A stretch of 16,700 bases of DNA from contig DMER01000203.1 of NCBI GenBank assembly GCA_003451645.1, forward strand, positions 5,044 through 21,743. The letters run 5' to 3'. Source of the stretch: Alphaproteobacteria bacterium (lineage in GTDB: Bacteria > Pseudomonadota > Alphaproteobacteria > Micropepsales > Micropepsaceae). Numbering within the stretch: position 1 is the first letter of the stretch; the number at the start of each line of letters is the position of its first letter. Position numbers and translations under genes: made by a program. The notes under the pieces are model-generated. The model had not been told where the DNA came from. It worked only from the letters and a program-made list of their open reading frames with translations, and made no database searches. Below are positions 7,122-14,759 of the stretch, piece after piece.

Positions 7122-7913
7122 ATGCACATGCCGAACGCCACTGAGCCGCTGTTGTCGACCGAACTCTCAGGCGCCACTTTGCGCCTGACGCTCAACCGGC
7201 CGCGCGCGCGAAACGCCCTGTCGTGGAACCTGCTCCTGGAACTTGAAAGGGCACTGGCTGAGGCCGCCACTAGTGACAATGTCAAGGTCGTGGTGATTGC
7301 CGCTCAAGGCCCCGCATTCTGCGCAGGGCATGATTTGAAGGAGCTGACGGCCTTTCGCGAAGAGGCTGATGGGGGCGCAGCGAGCCACACGAGGGTATTC
7401 GATTTATGCGCCCAAGTCATGCAGGCGGTCGTCCTGCTGCCCCAGCCCGTCATTGCCGAAGTCGCTGGGATCGCAACCGCCGCGGGCTGCCAGCTGGTTG
7501 CGAGCTGTGATCTTGCCTATGCGGCACCGGAGGCAAAGTTTGCTACCCCCGGCGTAAATATCGGCCTCTTTTGTTCGACGCCCGCTGTGGCGCTGACGCG
7601 CGCCGTGCCCCCGCGGGCGGCGGCAGAAATGCTGCTCACCGGCGATGCCATTGACGCCCAAACGGCGCAAGCGATTGGCCTGATCAATCGGGTCATCCCG
7701 GCGGACGCTCTGACAAGCCATGTGATGGCCGTCGCCCGCAAAATCGCAGGGAAACCGCCGGCAGTCATCCGCCTGGGTAAACGCACGGTCCGCGCTCAAG
7801 CAGCAATGCCGCTAACGGAGGCTTACGCGCACGCCTCGGCCGCCATGGTCACCAACATGCAGTGGCAAGAGGCCAAGGACGGCATCGCCGGGTTCCTCGG
7901 CCCTAAGATCTAA
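7122..7913 (+). CDS. Enoyl-CoA hydratase/isomerase family protein (ECHDC3-like)
   Basis: A 263-residue crotonase-fold protein. The first oxyanion-hole segment is PAFCAGHDLKEL (64-75); the second is EVAGIATAAGCQLVASCDLA (113-132). The downstream stretch FATPGVNIGLFCSTPAVALTR (140-160) strongly resembles the mitochondrial ECHDC3 group. At the two places where true enoyl-CoA hydratases carry catalytic glutamates, this protein has Gln124 and Gly144. CoA-thioester binding is likely, but ordinary hydration of enoyl-CoA is not. ATGs at 7122 and 7128 are both possible starts and neither has a strong Shine-Dalgarno. It diverges from rplM and converges on the Mur ligase with only 6 nt between stop codons. 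Confidence 0.88.
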   Translation: MHMPNATEPLLSTELSGATLRLTLNRPRARNALSWNLLLELERALAEAATSDNVKVVVIAAQGPAFCAGHDLKELTAFREEADGGAASHTRVFDLCAQVMQAVVLLPQPVIAEVAGIATAAGCQLVASCDLAYAAPEAKFATPGVNIGLFCSTPAVALTRAVPPRAAAEMLLTGDAIDAQTAQAIGLINRVIPADALTSHVMAVARKIAGKPPAVIRLGKRTVRAQAAMPLTEAYAHASAAMVTNMQWQEAKDGIAGFLGPKI

Positions 7914-7919
7914 CAGCCC

Positions 7920-9353
7920 TCAAGCCGCGCCCTGCCCGAAGCGGCGGTCGAGCGCGCTCGTAAAACTTGGGAGCACGCCGCCTAGCGAGCCGGAACTGAG
8001 TGCCAGCACGGTCCAATTAGGACCCAGCTCAGTGATCACTGCCGCACCCCATTCCTTCAGGCCTGGCGTGATAACCTTGAGTTTCGAGCCATAGGTCTTG
8101 CGGCACACGGCCGCGATCTCGCTTTGGGTCAGCTGATCGTCAGTAGTCTGACCATGATTGGGCGGTGGCAAAATGGCCACCAGGCTGACATCGCGGAAGA
8201 CAGTGCGGTACCAGTCAAGCGCCGCGCGGGCCCGCCAACTAAAGGTATGCGGCTCGAAGACCACGGCCAATTTGCTCGCCGGGAAGTGCAAAAGCATCGC
8301 CTCGATGGCCGCGCGTGCCTTGTCCGCGGACGACCCAAAGCCTTCATAGACGGGGATGCTGGAGCGCGTGGTGAGCAAGTCCATCCGGCGCTTAACGCCC
8401 GGAAACGCCGCGAAGCCATCGGCAATCTGGGCAAATGTCAGCACCTTGCGCTCAAGCATTAAGGCTGCAGCGCCGACGAGATTTTGGATGTTATGCAGTC
8501 CCAGCATTTGGGTCTGCAGGCGCCCTAAGGTGTTTCCACGATGAACGAGATCGAATGAGGAGGTCAGGCCATACTGCAAATTGACCGCGCAATAATCCGC
8601 CTGCGGATTGGTATGGGAGTAACTCACCACCCGGCAGGGGGCTGCGTCCTTCATTTGCGCCGCAAAGGGCTCATCCTGGCAGTAGACCAGCAGCCCCTCA
8701 TCAGGCAGCCTCTCCAGCAGTTGGCGGAAGGGCCTCTCGTAATCATCCTGTGTCGGGAAGACATTGACGTGATCATGCGCCACCGATGTCAACAGCACAT
8801 CATGCGCCCGGTAGAGCAGAAATTTCGAGCGCGGGTCCTCGTTGCTCGCCGGGTACTCATCCCCCTCAAGCACAAAGACCAGTTCGGTCCCCAGATGTGC
8901 TGCCGCGGCCATGCCCTTTGGCACTGCGCCGACGAAATAGCCTGCATCCACGCCCGCATGCGACAACGTCCAGGCCAGGATCGCCGAGGTCGTGGACTTG
9001 CCATATGACCCTGCGACCACCCACGGTGTCCGGCCGTGGAGCGTCTCGTTCAAAACGTCGGGAAACGACATGACCGGCACGCCGCGCGCATGGGCGGCCG
9101 CAACCTCAGGATTGGCCATGGTCAGTTTGGCGTGTTTGCCGACAACAAAGCGGTCCACATTAGGGGGAATGTTGCTGGGCGCGTGCGGCGCGCGGATCGG
9201 GATGCCCGCGGCCGTCAACACGTCGCTTGCCGGGGGATAAAAGGCTTCGTCCGAACCGGTAACCTGCCAGCCCTGTTCCTTCATGAGGATCGCCGTCGCA
9301 CTCATGCCCAGACCGGCAATACCAATGAAGTGGACGGATTTATGGGGCGCCAT
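7920..9353 (-). CDS. Divergent Mpl/MurC-type Mur ligase
   Basis: A 477-residue protein with the three-domain Mur ligase layout. It starts with [11 protein letters not shown] (8-18) and [10 protein letters not shown] (32-41), as in UDP-N-acetylmuramate:L-alanyl-gamma-D-glutamyl-meso-diaminopimelate ligase (Mpl), a murein-recycling enzyme. The ATP loop reads [10 protein letters not shown] (114-123) where Mpl has [17 protein letters not shown] (163-170), [11 protein letters not shown] (285-295) and [11 protein letters not shown] (317-327) match the family. The domain-3 motif, usually (D)DFAHHPT, is replaced by [10 protein letters not shown] (337-346). The basic architecture is clear, but the changed motifs mean activity or substrate may differ. 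A GTG lies 9 nt upstream of the chosen ATG. GAGG sits close to that ATG, so either start is possible. Confidence 0.82.
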   Translation of the reverse strand: MAPHKSVHFIGIAGLGMSATAILMKEQGWQVTGSDEAFYPPASDVLTAAGIPIRAPHAPSNIPPNVDRFVVGKHAKLTMANPEVAAAHARGVPVMSFPDVLNETLHGRTPWVVAGSYGKSTTSAILAWTLSHAGVDAGYFVGAVPKGMAAAAHLGTELVFVLEGDEYPASNEDPRSKFLLYRAHDVLLTSVAHDHVNVFPTQDDYERPFRQLLERLPDEGLLVYCQDEPFAAQMKDAAPCRVVSYSHTNPQADYCAVNLQYGLTSSFDLVHRGNTLGRLQTQMLGLHNIQNLVGAAALMLERKVLTFAQIADGFAAFPGVKRRMDLLTTRSSIPVYEGFGSSADKARAAIEAMLLHFPASKLAVVFEPHTFSWRARAALDWYRTVFRDVSLVAILPPPNHGQTTDDQLTQSEIAAVCRKTYGSKLKVITPGLKEWGAAVITELGPNWTVLALSSGSLGGVLPSFTSALDRRFGQGAA

Positions 9354-9462
9354 GGGCCTCACCGGAGTGGAGGAAACGCAACAAGGACTCGCAAGCCAAG
9401 GGCGCAGTGACTATCTTGCCCGCAGGTCCGATGCAACAGCCGCCTCAAACAGGGAACGCGCC

Positions 9463-9894
9463 ATGAACGCAGACGACAGCCTCATCCGCAAGGTGCTGGA
9501 GACCGCCCGCACGATCGCGATGGCCGGGGCCTCCAATAACCCGGCGCGCGACAGCTATGATGTCATGGCGTTCTTGCAGGAGCAGGGCTATCGGGTCATC
9601 CCGGTCAACCCGTCGATCGCTGGCCAGACGCTGCATGGCGAGACCGTCTATGCCTCACTTTCGGACGTACCCGTGGCCATCGATATGGTCGACATCTTTC
9701 GCAATTCCGAGGCGGCGGGCCCTGTGGTCGATGAGGCGATCGCGATTGGTGCCAGGGCCGTATGGCTGCAATTGGGGGTTATCAACGCGCAAGCCGCCGC
9801 CCGAGCGACGGCTGCCGGGCTCGCGGTGATCATGGACCGCTGCCCCAAGATCGAAATCCGGCGCCTGGGGATAAAGCCGGCCCTCAAGGCTTGA
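9463..9894 (+). CDS. CoA-binding domain protein (YccU-like)
   Basis: A 143-residue stand-alone CoA_binding_2 Rossmann domain. Key segments are [21 protein letters not shown] (17-37, the nucleotide-binding loop), [20 protein letters not shown] (43-62), the strand [20 protein letters not shown], and [17 protein letters not shown] (99-115). MDRCPKIE near the end is typical of this group. It resembles the ligand-binding half of succinyl-CoA synthetase alpha but has no catalytic domain; its role is unknown. The ATG at 9463 has AGGGA about 7 nt upstream and so is preferred over the more upstream open frame. It is followed after about 85 nt by metY on the same strand. The two start codons facing the Mur ligase are about 110 nt apart, so a divergent promoter region lies between. 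Confidence 0.9.
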   Translation: MNADDSLIRKVLETARTIAMAGASNNPARDSYDVMAFLQEQGYRVIPVNPSIAGQTLHGETVYASLSDVPVAIDMVDIFRNSEAAGPVVDEAIAIGARAVWLQLGVINAQAAARATAAGLAVIMDRCPKIEIRRLGIKPALKA

Positions 9895-9979
9895 GCCTTC
9901 GCATCGAGTGCGGGAATCAGGTTAGGACAGACAAAAGTAAGGGCTCTCGCGGGCCAACAGACTGCAAAGGATGACAGCG

Positions 9980-11263
9980 ATGATCGACCCTTCGGACTAC
10001 CAATTTGCGACCCTTGCCATTCATGCAGGCGCGACACCCGATCCAGTCACGAAAGCGCGGGCAACGCCGATCTATCAGACCACGTCCTATGTATTCGACA
10101 ACACCGACCATGCGGCAGGGCTGTTCGGTCTGCAGCAATTCGGAAACATCTACACGCGCATTGGCAACCCGACGCAGGCCGTGCTCGAAGAGCGCATCGC
10201 CTCGCTTGAGGGTGGCACGGCGGCATTGGCGGTCGCCTCAGGCCATGCGGCGCAGCTTCTGGTCTTTCACACCCTCATGCAGCCGGGCGATGAGTTTATT
10301 GCCGCGCGCCAGCTTTATGGCGGCTCGATCAACCAGTTCAGCCACGCATTCAAATCCTTTGGCTGGAATGTGCGCTGGGCCGAAACGCGCGACCCGGACA
10401 GTTTCCGCCGCCAGATCACCGGCAAGACCAAGGCGATCTTTGTCGAGAGTATCGCGAACCCCGGCGGGATCGTCACCGATATCGAGGCCATGGCCTCCAT
10501 AGCCAAGGAAGCGAGCGTCCCCCTCATCGTCGACAATACGCTGGCTACCCCTTACCTCATCCGCCCGATTGAATGGGGCGCGGATATCGTCGTGCATTCG
10601 GCGACCAAGTTCCTGGGCGGGCATGGCACCTCCATCGGCGGGTTGAGCTTCGATGCTGGCAGTTTCAATTGGTCGGCCACCAAGCGCTTCCCTATGCTCT
10701 CGGAGCCGCTGGCCTCCTATGGCGGTGTCAAGCTGCATGAGCAATTCGGGCATATGGCCTTTGCCATTGGCTGCCGGGTCTTGGGCTTGCGGGATTTGGG
10801 GCCAGCGATCTCGCCCTTCAATGCGTTTATGATCTTGACCGGGATTGAGACCCTGCCCTTGCGGATGCAGCGCCATTGCGACAATGCGCGTGCGGTGGCG
10901 CAGACCCTCTCCCGCCATCCCCGGGTCGCTTGGGTCTCCTATGCGAGCCTGCCCAATGATCCATCCTATGGCTTGGCACAGAATTACTGCCCCAAGGGGG
11001 CGGGCGCTGTGTTCACCTTTGGCGTCAAGGGTGGCTATGACGCGGGCGTGCGCTTGGTTAACCGCGTCAAGCTGTTCTCGCATCTGGCCAATGTGGGCGA
11101 TACGCGCTCTCTGATCATTCATCCCGCCTCGACAACGCATCGCCAGCTCACCGACGAGCAAAAGGCCTCGGCAGGTGCTGGACCCGAAGTCGTGCGCGTC
11201 TCGATCGGGATCGAAGACCCGGCCGACATCATCGCCGATCTGGATATGGCCCTGGCGGGATAG
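9980..11263 (+). CDS. metY: O-acetylhomoserine sulfhydrylase/aminocarboxypropyltransferase
   Basis: A 427-residue PLP enzyme of the Cys/Met metabolism family. Members convert O-acetyl-L-homoserine and sulfide (or methanethiol) to homocysteine (or methionine). The N-terminus FATLAIHAGATPDPVTKARA and the following PIYQTTSYVF are characteristic of the MetY group. YTRIGNPT carries the phosphate-contacting Tyr/Arg and VDNTLATP the ring-stacking Asp185. The Schiff-base lysine is Lys210 in HSATKFLGGHGT. SLIIHPASTTHRQL near the C-terminus binds the substrate carboxylate. An ATG lies 9 nt earlier (9971), but AAAGGA is about 8 nt before the ATG at 9980, which is preferred. The reaction within the MetY/MetZ/CGS superfamily is inferred from overall similarity. 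The vapB-like gene starts 19 nt after the stop. Confidence 0.93.
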   Translation: MIDPSDYQFATLAIHAGATPDPVTKARATPIYQTTSYVFDNTDHAAGLFGLQQFGNIYTRIGNPTQAVLEERIASLEGGTAALAVASGHAAQLLVFHTLMQPGDEFIAARQLYGGSINQFSHAFKSFGWNVRWAETRDPDSFRRQITGKTKAIFVESIANPGGIVTDIEAMASIAKEASVPLIVDNTLATPYLIRPIEWGADIVVHSATKFLGGHGTSIGGLSFDAGSFNWSATKRFPMLSEPLASYGGVKLHEQFGHMAFAIGCRVLGLRDLGPAISPFNAFMILTGIETLPLRMQRHCDNARAVAQTLSRHPRVAWVSYASLPNDPSYGLAQNYCPKGAGAVFTFGVKGGYDAGVRLVNRVKLFSHLANVGDTRSLIIHPASTTHRQLTDEQKASAGAGPEVVRVSIGIEDPADIIADLDMALAG

Positions 11264-11282
11264 ATTTGTTATTATCGGTGCT

Positions 11283-11519
11283 ATGAAACATGTGACGATC
11301 ACGCTGGATGATGAGGACTACGAGCGTGCGCAGGAATATGCCGCTGCGCTCAAGACCGACCTCGATGTCTTGCTCAAAGCGCATCTCCTTGCTCTTACCC
11401 AACAAGACAGGGACCGAGCGCAGTTGATCGAGGAGGGGAAGCAATTGCGCACGCAAGTCAGCGGGTTTCGCGCAATGGACCTGCTGTCGCGAGACGAACT
11501 CCATGAACGCAAGCGCTGA
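11283..11519 (+). CDS. VapB-like antitoxin
   Basis: A 78-residue acidic protein. The N-terminal KHVTITLDDEDYERAQEYAA has the beta-strand plus helix pattern of ribbon-helix-helix antitoxins. The remainder is helical and charged, ending in LLSRDELHERKR, where the toxin-binding tail is normally found. It sits 6 nt before a PIN-domain gene, which is the main support for the call. The start codon is 19 nt after the metY stop and lacks a good Shine-Dalgarno, so it may be translated from metY read-through or from its own promoter near the end of metY. The exact antitoxin family cannot be assigned by eye. Confidence 0.75.
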   Translation: MKHVTITLDDEDYERAQEYAAALKTDLDVLLKAHLLALTQQDRDRAQLIEEGKQLRTQVSGFRAMDLLSRDELHERKR

Positions 11520-11525
11520 CCGGCA

Positions 11526-11945
11526 ATGGTGTTTCTGGACACAAACATTTTTCTGTATGCAATTTCGGAAACGCCAGGCGAAGAAGACAAAAGGGCGATT
11601 GCGACAGCCCTGATCGACAATGTCCGTTGGGGAACGTCGATCCAAGTTCTTCAAGAATTTTTGGTGCAGGCCACGCGCCGCAAAGAAGGCGGCCAGCTCG
11701 CATTACCGGATGCTGCGAAACTTGTCAGACATTGGTTGAACTTTCCGGTGCAACAAATCAACGAGGCAGTCTTCCGGCGGGCCCTCCTTCTGACCGAGAA
11801 ACACAAGTTCAGCTATTGGGACAGCGCAATCATTGCAGCCGCCCTGGAGTCAAGGTGCGATCAGTTGATCACAGAAGACCTCAGCCACGGGCAGGTCATA
11901 GAGGGCGTGCGGATCGTCAATCCCTTTGCGGCGGCCGCTGCTTAA
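11526..11945 (+). CDS. VapC-like PIN-domain toxin
   Basis: A 139-residue PIN-domain ribonuclease. The acidic active-site set is visible: Asp5 in FLDTNIFLY, Glu44 in VLQEFLVQA, Asp99 in YWDSAIIAAA and Glu117/Asp118 in LITEDLSHG. VapC toxins cut tRNA or rRNA using Mg2+/Mn2+ held by such residues. The gene lies 6 nt after the antitoxin with no obvious ribosome binding site, which fits coupled translation. By hand count the first 120 or so bases average about 50% GC, against about 62% in a sampled part of neighbouring metY, consistent with horizontal acquisition. The stop codon overlaps that of the convergent GST gene by 4 nt. Confidence 0.88.
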   Translation: MVFLDTNIFLYAISETPGEEDKRAIATALIDNVRWGTSIQVLQEFLVQATRRKEGGQLALPDAAKLVRHWLNFPVQQINEAVFRRALLLTEKHKFSYWDSAIIAAALESRCDQLITEDLSHGQVIEGVRIVNPFAAAAA

Positions 11946-12580
11946 AGCTTATTCCGCTTGGCGACCTTGATCACCGCAGGGAGTTCGCCCGCTGCCATGA
12001 CAATACGGTAGAGGCCCGGGCACTCGCTCTTGAACCACTCGCGGCCGGGCCGCCAGGTGGTCATGACCCACAGATAAAGGTCGAGGGCGGAAAAGGTCTT
12101 GCCCAAGAACCACGGTGCTGGATGCACCTGCCCCTCCAAATAGCGCCAGAGCGTCTTGCGGTGATCGTCCGTTGCGGCGCGCAGGGCCTTGCCGGAGCCC
12201 GAATTCTCAGCCTCCCCGACCCAGCGCCTGGTCACATCTCCATAGGTAAAGGTCGGATAGATGGCCGAGATCAGAAAGGCCAGCCAGCGCAGATAGGCGG
12301 CACGCTCGGGCGCGCCTGCGTCCGGGGCCAGTCTGGTTTGCGGGAAGACCTCGGCCACATGCAGGAAAATCGCGGCACTCTCTGTCATGACAGTGCCATC
12401 GGGCAGGATCAAGGTTGGGATCTGCCCCAGAGGATTGACCTCTTTCAGGATCTTGCTGTCCCAGCCCGTATCGTCCCAAGGAACATCCACGATTTCATAA
12501 GGGGCTTGCGCCATTTCCAGGGCGATTTCACTGAGCATGGACCCGCCGCCTTGCGCGGCATAGAGGCGATAATGCTTCAC
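11942..12580 (-). CDS. Glutathione S-transferase family protein
   Basis: A 212-residue GST-fold protein. The thioredoxin-like N-terminal domain (about 1-80) ends with NPLGQIPTLILPDG, containing the cis-proline Pro55, and TESAAIFLHVAE, the gamma-glutamyl contact region. The helical C-terminal domain includes FLGKTFSALDLYLWVM (158-173), the usual N-capping box region with Asp. The start is probably the GTG at 12580, which has AAGGA about 11 nt upstream and gives a normal N-terminus (MKHYRLYAA). A TTG 33 nt further upstream is the alternative. The catalytic residue and substrate cannot be named from sequence. Its upstream region carries the palindromic repeat pair. Confidence 0.87.
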   Translation of the reverse strand: MKHYRLYAAQGGGSMLSEIALEMAQAPYEIVDVPWDDTGWDSKILKEVNPLGQIPTLILPDGTVMTESAAIFLHVAEVFPQTRLAPDAGAPERAAYLRWLAFLISAIYPTFTYGDVTRRWVGEAENSGSGKALRAATDDHRKTLWRYLEGQVHPAPWFLGKTFSALDLYLWVMTTWRPGREWFKSECPGLYRIVMAAGELPAVIKVAKRNKL

Positions 12581-12637
12581 GGAGAGTTGCGTCCTTTTTC
12601 GTTGCGGCTGCAATAACGTTGGGCTTTAGCTAACACG

Positions 12638-12714
12638 CTAGAGGTCCGAATCTGACATTTGCTTCCCATTGATACAGCGACCAGAGCAAATGTCAGTTTC
12701 ATCAGGACCACTAG
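12638..12714. repeat. Hairpin repeat, copy A (REP/MITE-like)
   Basis: A 26-nt left arm (12638-12663, from CTAGAGG to CATTTGCT) and a 30-nt right arm (12685-12714) are reverse complements at 24 of 26 positions, apart from a 4-nt bulge in the right arm. They flank a 21-nt loop. The core TGACATTTGC recurs in copy B. The element is about 77 nt long. Confidence 0.8.
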
Positions 12715-12727
12715 CAAACTATTGATC

Positions 12728-12806
12728 CTAGTGGAGCTTTTGAATTTGACATTCGCAACCGAGGTTGATGTCAGGTGGTTAGCGAATGTCAAATTCGCTC
12801 CACTAG
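12728..12806. repeat. Hairpin repeat, copy B, inverted relative to copy A
   Basis: A 30-nt left arm (12728-12757) and a 26-nt right arm (12781-12806) match at 25 of 26 positions, with a 4-nt bulge (TTTT) in the left arm. The long and short arms are swapped compared with copy A, so this is an inverted copy of the same element, 13 nt away. Each arm ends in CTAG and contains TTGACATTCGC. The right end is 15 nt from the pentapeptide-protein start codon. Confidence 0.82.
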
Positions 12807-12821
12807 TGTTCAGGGGGTAAG

Positions 12822-13358
12822 ATGCAAGGGCGTTGGGTATTCATCACGGTCTTGGGCCTTACGGTCAACATGCAGGACTCGCGTGCCGCTGACCCAAAAG
12901 CCATGCGCCAGCTGGACAATTACGGTCAGTTCCAGACTTGCCCCAATTGCGACCTGCAAGGTGCGAACCTCAAGGACCGGTTCTTGCGGCTGGCCAATCT
13001 GCCCGGCGTCAATCTCACCGGCGCCAATCTCAGCGGTGCAGACCTGACCAGCGCTATTCTGTGGGACGCGAAACTGGGGAATGCGGATTTCACCTTTGCC
13101 AATCTGAGCGGCACGATGATGGAGCGCGCGGATGCGAGCGGCGCCAATTTCAGCAATGCTTGGATAGTCTTTACGCTGGCTAAGAATGTGCGCTTCGGCC
13201 GCGCCAACTTCACTGGCGCGCGCATTCGCGGCCTGCAGGTGCAAGGGGCTGATTTGAGCGAAGCGATTGGCCTGGACCGGCAGGATTTGAAACGGGCCTG
13301 CGGGGATGCCGAGACGAAGCTGCCGCCGGGCTATGAGATCGGCTTTTGCGTTGAGTGA
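12822..13358 (+). CDS. Exported pentapeptide-repeat protein
   Basis: A 178-residue protein with a short hydrophobic N-terminus (WVFITVLGLTV, 5-15) and a possible cleavage after SRA (20-22), so it may be periplasmic, although the signal is weak. Residues about 44-148 consist of A(D/N)LxG-type pentapeptide repeats (CDLQGANL, VNLTGANLSGADL, ADFTFANLSG, ANFTGA, ADLSEA), which form a right-handed quadrilateral beta-helix. CPNC (40-43) and Cys160/Cys176 may form disulfides. The C-terminal CGDAETKLPPGYEI resembles other exported pentapeptide proteins. A strong AGGGGG stretch precedes the ATG. The molecular role is unknown. The last 28 nt overlap the 3' end of convergent ctaA. Confidence 0.85.
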   Translation: MQGRWVFITVLGLTVNMQDSRAADPKAMRQLDNYGQFQTCPNCDLQGANLKDRFLRLANLPGVNLTGANLSGADLTSAILWDAKLGNADFTFANLSGTMMERADASGANFSNAWIVFTLAKNVRFGRANFTGARIRGLQVQGADLSEAIGLDRQDLKRACGDAETKLPPGYEIGFCVE

Positions 13359-14470
13359 ACGGGGGCGAGCGCTGCTGCGAGTGTCACCGTAGCCGCCAGC
13401 ACCAGGACAGCGCCAAACTGATGCATGGCCGCGAGCCAAACCGGCATCACCGCGATGAGTGTCGCTATGCCGATCAAAACCTGCGCGCCCACGGTCGCGA
13501 GCATGATATCGGCCAAGCGGCTTGCGCGCTGATCTCGGGCCTTGCGTATCCGCCACCACAACAGGACCGCTGCGATGGCGACCGCATAACCGCCTAGACG
13601 ATGGTTGAACTGAATCTGAGTAATATTCTCAAAGGGATTGAGCCACCACGGCGCCTGGGCCCACAGCCCATCGGGGATCACCTTGCCATCCATGAGTGGC
13701 CAGGTGTTGTAGGTCATGCCAGCATCGGTGCCCGCAACCAGACCGCCCAGCATGATCTGTACAAAGACCAGGGCCAAGAAGCCAAAGACCCAGTTGCGTT
13801 GCGCGAGCGCGCGCATGCTTTGGGCGGCTTCAAAGCCTAAGACCCGATAGGCCATCCACAGCAAGCCGCAAAAGATCACAAGTGCGAGCGTCAAATGCGT
13901 CACCAAGCGGTATTGGCTCACATCCGTGCGCTCCGTCAGGCCGCTCGCCACCATCCACCATCCAACAAAGCCTTGCAGGCCGCCCAGGAATAGCAACCCC
14001 AGCAGCCAGGGCCACCAAGCGCTGGCGATCTGCCCCCGCCACCAAAAGACCAACAGCGGCAGAGCGTAGGCGAGCCCGATCAACCGGCCCAAATTCCGAT
14101 GTCCCCACTCCCACCAAAAGATGGTCTTGAATTCCTCTAGAGACATCCCCTTGTTGATTTTCTGGTATTCGGGGATTTGGCGGTAGGCCTCAAACTCATC
14201 TTCCCACTCGGCCAAGCTCAAAGGCGGCAGTGCGCCATGGATCGGCTTCCAGCTGGTGATGGACAGCCCACTATCGGTCAGGCGCGTTAGCCCCCCGACA
14301 ACAACCATGAGCGCCACCAACCCCGCGACGCTGAAAAGCCACAGCGCGACCCACTTTCGCGGCGATGATTGGTCCAAAGCTCGTCCGGTCATAAGCCGCA
14401 GGTAGCCGCAGGGGAGCGCTCTGGCAAGCCCCAACCCTGCGGCAGATTGCCTGGCGGCAGGCCTTGCCAT
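13331..14470 (-). CDS. ctaA: Haem A synthase (COX15/CtaA family)
   Basis: A 379-residue polytopic membrane protein that oxidises the C8 methyl of haem O to give haem A for aa3-type cytochrome oxidase. About eight transmembrane segments are visible. The paired haem-ligand histidines are His124 (WGHRNLGRL), His192 (LVTHLTLAL), His290 (FNHRLGGYA) and His350 (AMHQFGAVL). GGLTRLTDSGLSITSWKPIHG (59-79), GLVAGTDAGMTYNTWPLMDG (243-262) and the PFENITQIQFNHR segment are hallmarks of the mitochondrial/alphaproteobacterial type. The ATG at 14470 has AGGAG 6 nt upstream and is chosen. A later ATG at 14392 would give a more usual N-terminus but has no ribosome binding site. It diverges from the DUF2842 gene with 29 nt between start codons. 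Confidence 0.95.
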   Translation of the reverse strand: MARPAARQSAAGLGLARALPCGYLRLMTGRALDQSSPRKWVALWLFSVAGLVALMVVVGGLTRLTDSGLSITSWKPIHGALPPLSLAEWEDEFEAYRQIPEYQKINKGMSLEEFKTIFWWEWGHRNLGRLIGLAYALPLLVFWWRGQIASAWWPWLLGLLFLGGLQGFVGWWMVASGLTERTDVSQYRLVTHLTLALVIFCGLLWMAYRVLGFEAAQSMRALAQRNWVFGFLALVFVQIMLGGLVAGTDAGMTYNTWPLMDGKVIPDGLWAQAPWWLNPFENITQIQFNHRLGGYAVAIAAVLLWWRIRKARDQRASRLADIMLATVGAQVLIGIATLIAVMPVWLAAMHQFGAVLVLAATVTLAAALAPVHSTQKPIS

Positions 14471-14476
14471 GCGTCG

Positions 14477-14481
14477 CTCCT
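14477..14481 (-). promoter_or_regulatory. Ribosome binding site deciding the ctaA start
   Basis: AGGAG on the minus strand, 6 nt before the ATG at 14470. No comparable site precedes the internal ATG at 14392, so the longer form with an extra 26 residues is favoured. Confidence 0.55.
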
Positions 14482-14499
14482 GAGCGCTATCTCACACTT

Positions 14500-14727
14500 A
14501 TGTCCATGCGTTGGAAGAAGTTGATCGGCGTTTTTGCGCTGCTTCTCATCATTTTCGTGTATGCCTTGCTGGTGACCAGCTTGGCGGTGCGTATCCTTCC
14601 GACCGCAGGCCCGGTGGTGGAGTTTCTGTTTTATGCGGTGGCTGGCATCGCCTGGGTCGTGCCCGTTCGCTATTTGATCGTGTGGATGCAAACTCCCGGC
14701 CGTGCGGATCAGCCTCCCCCCGCTTGA
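14500..14727 (+). CDS. DUF2842 small membrane protein
   Basis: A 75-residue protein starting MSMRWKKLIGVFALL, with two predicted transmembrane helices (about 8-30 and 39-63) separated by a short polar turn, VRILPTAGP. It ends in a Pro-rich tail after LIVWMQTPG. The pattern, including RWKKLIG at the start and YAVAGIAWVVPVRYLI, matches the DUF2842 family of Alphaproteobacteria, whose function is not known. The start is ATG 14500 or the next ATG at 14506; neither has a clear Shine-Dalgarno. Being divergent from ctaA in the inner-membrane respiratory context hints at, but does not prove, a link to oxidase assembly. Confidence 0.85.
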   Translation: MSMRWKKLIGVFALLLIIFVYALLVTSLAVRILPTAGPVVEFLFYAVAGIAWVVPVRYLIVWMQTPGRADQPPPA

Positions 14728-14759
14728 CGAGGGCGTGGCCCCATGGTTTGTGCCCGGGA

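Noticed and set aside
9895..9979. Possible SAM-type riboswitch ahead of metY
   Set aside because: The leader is short. I could not fit the SAM-II or SAM-V pseudoknot core, and no strong hairpin is present.
10238..11302. Long minus-strand open frame opposite metY
   Set aside because: metY is unambiguous in the other strand; the antisense translation shows no recognisable family.
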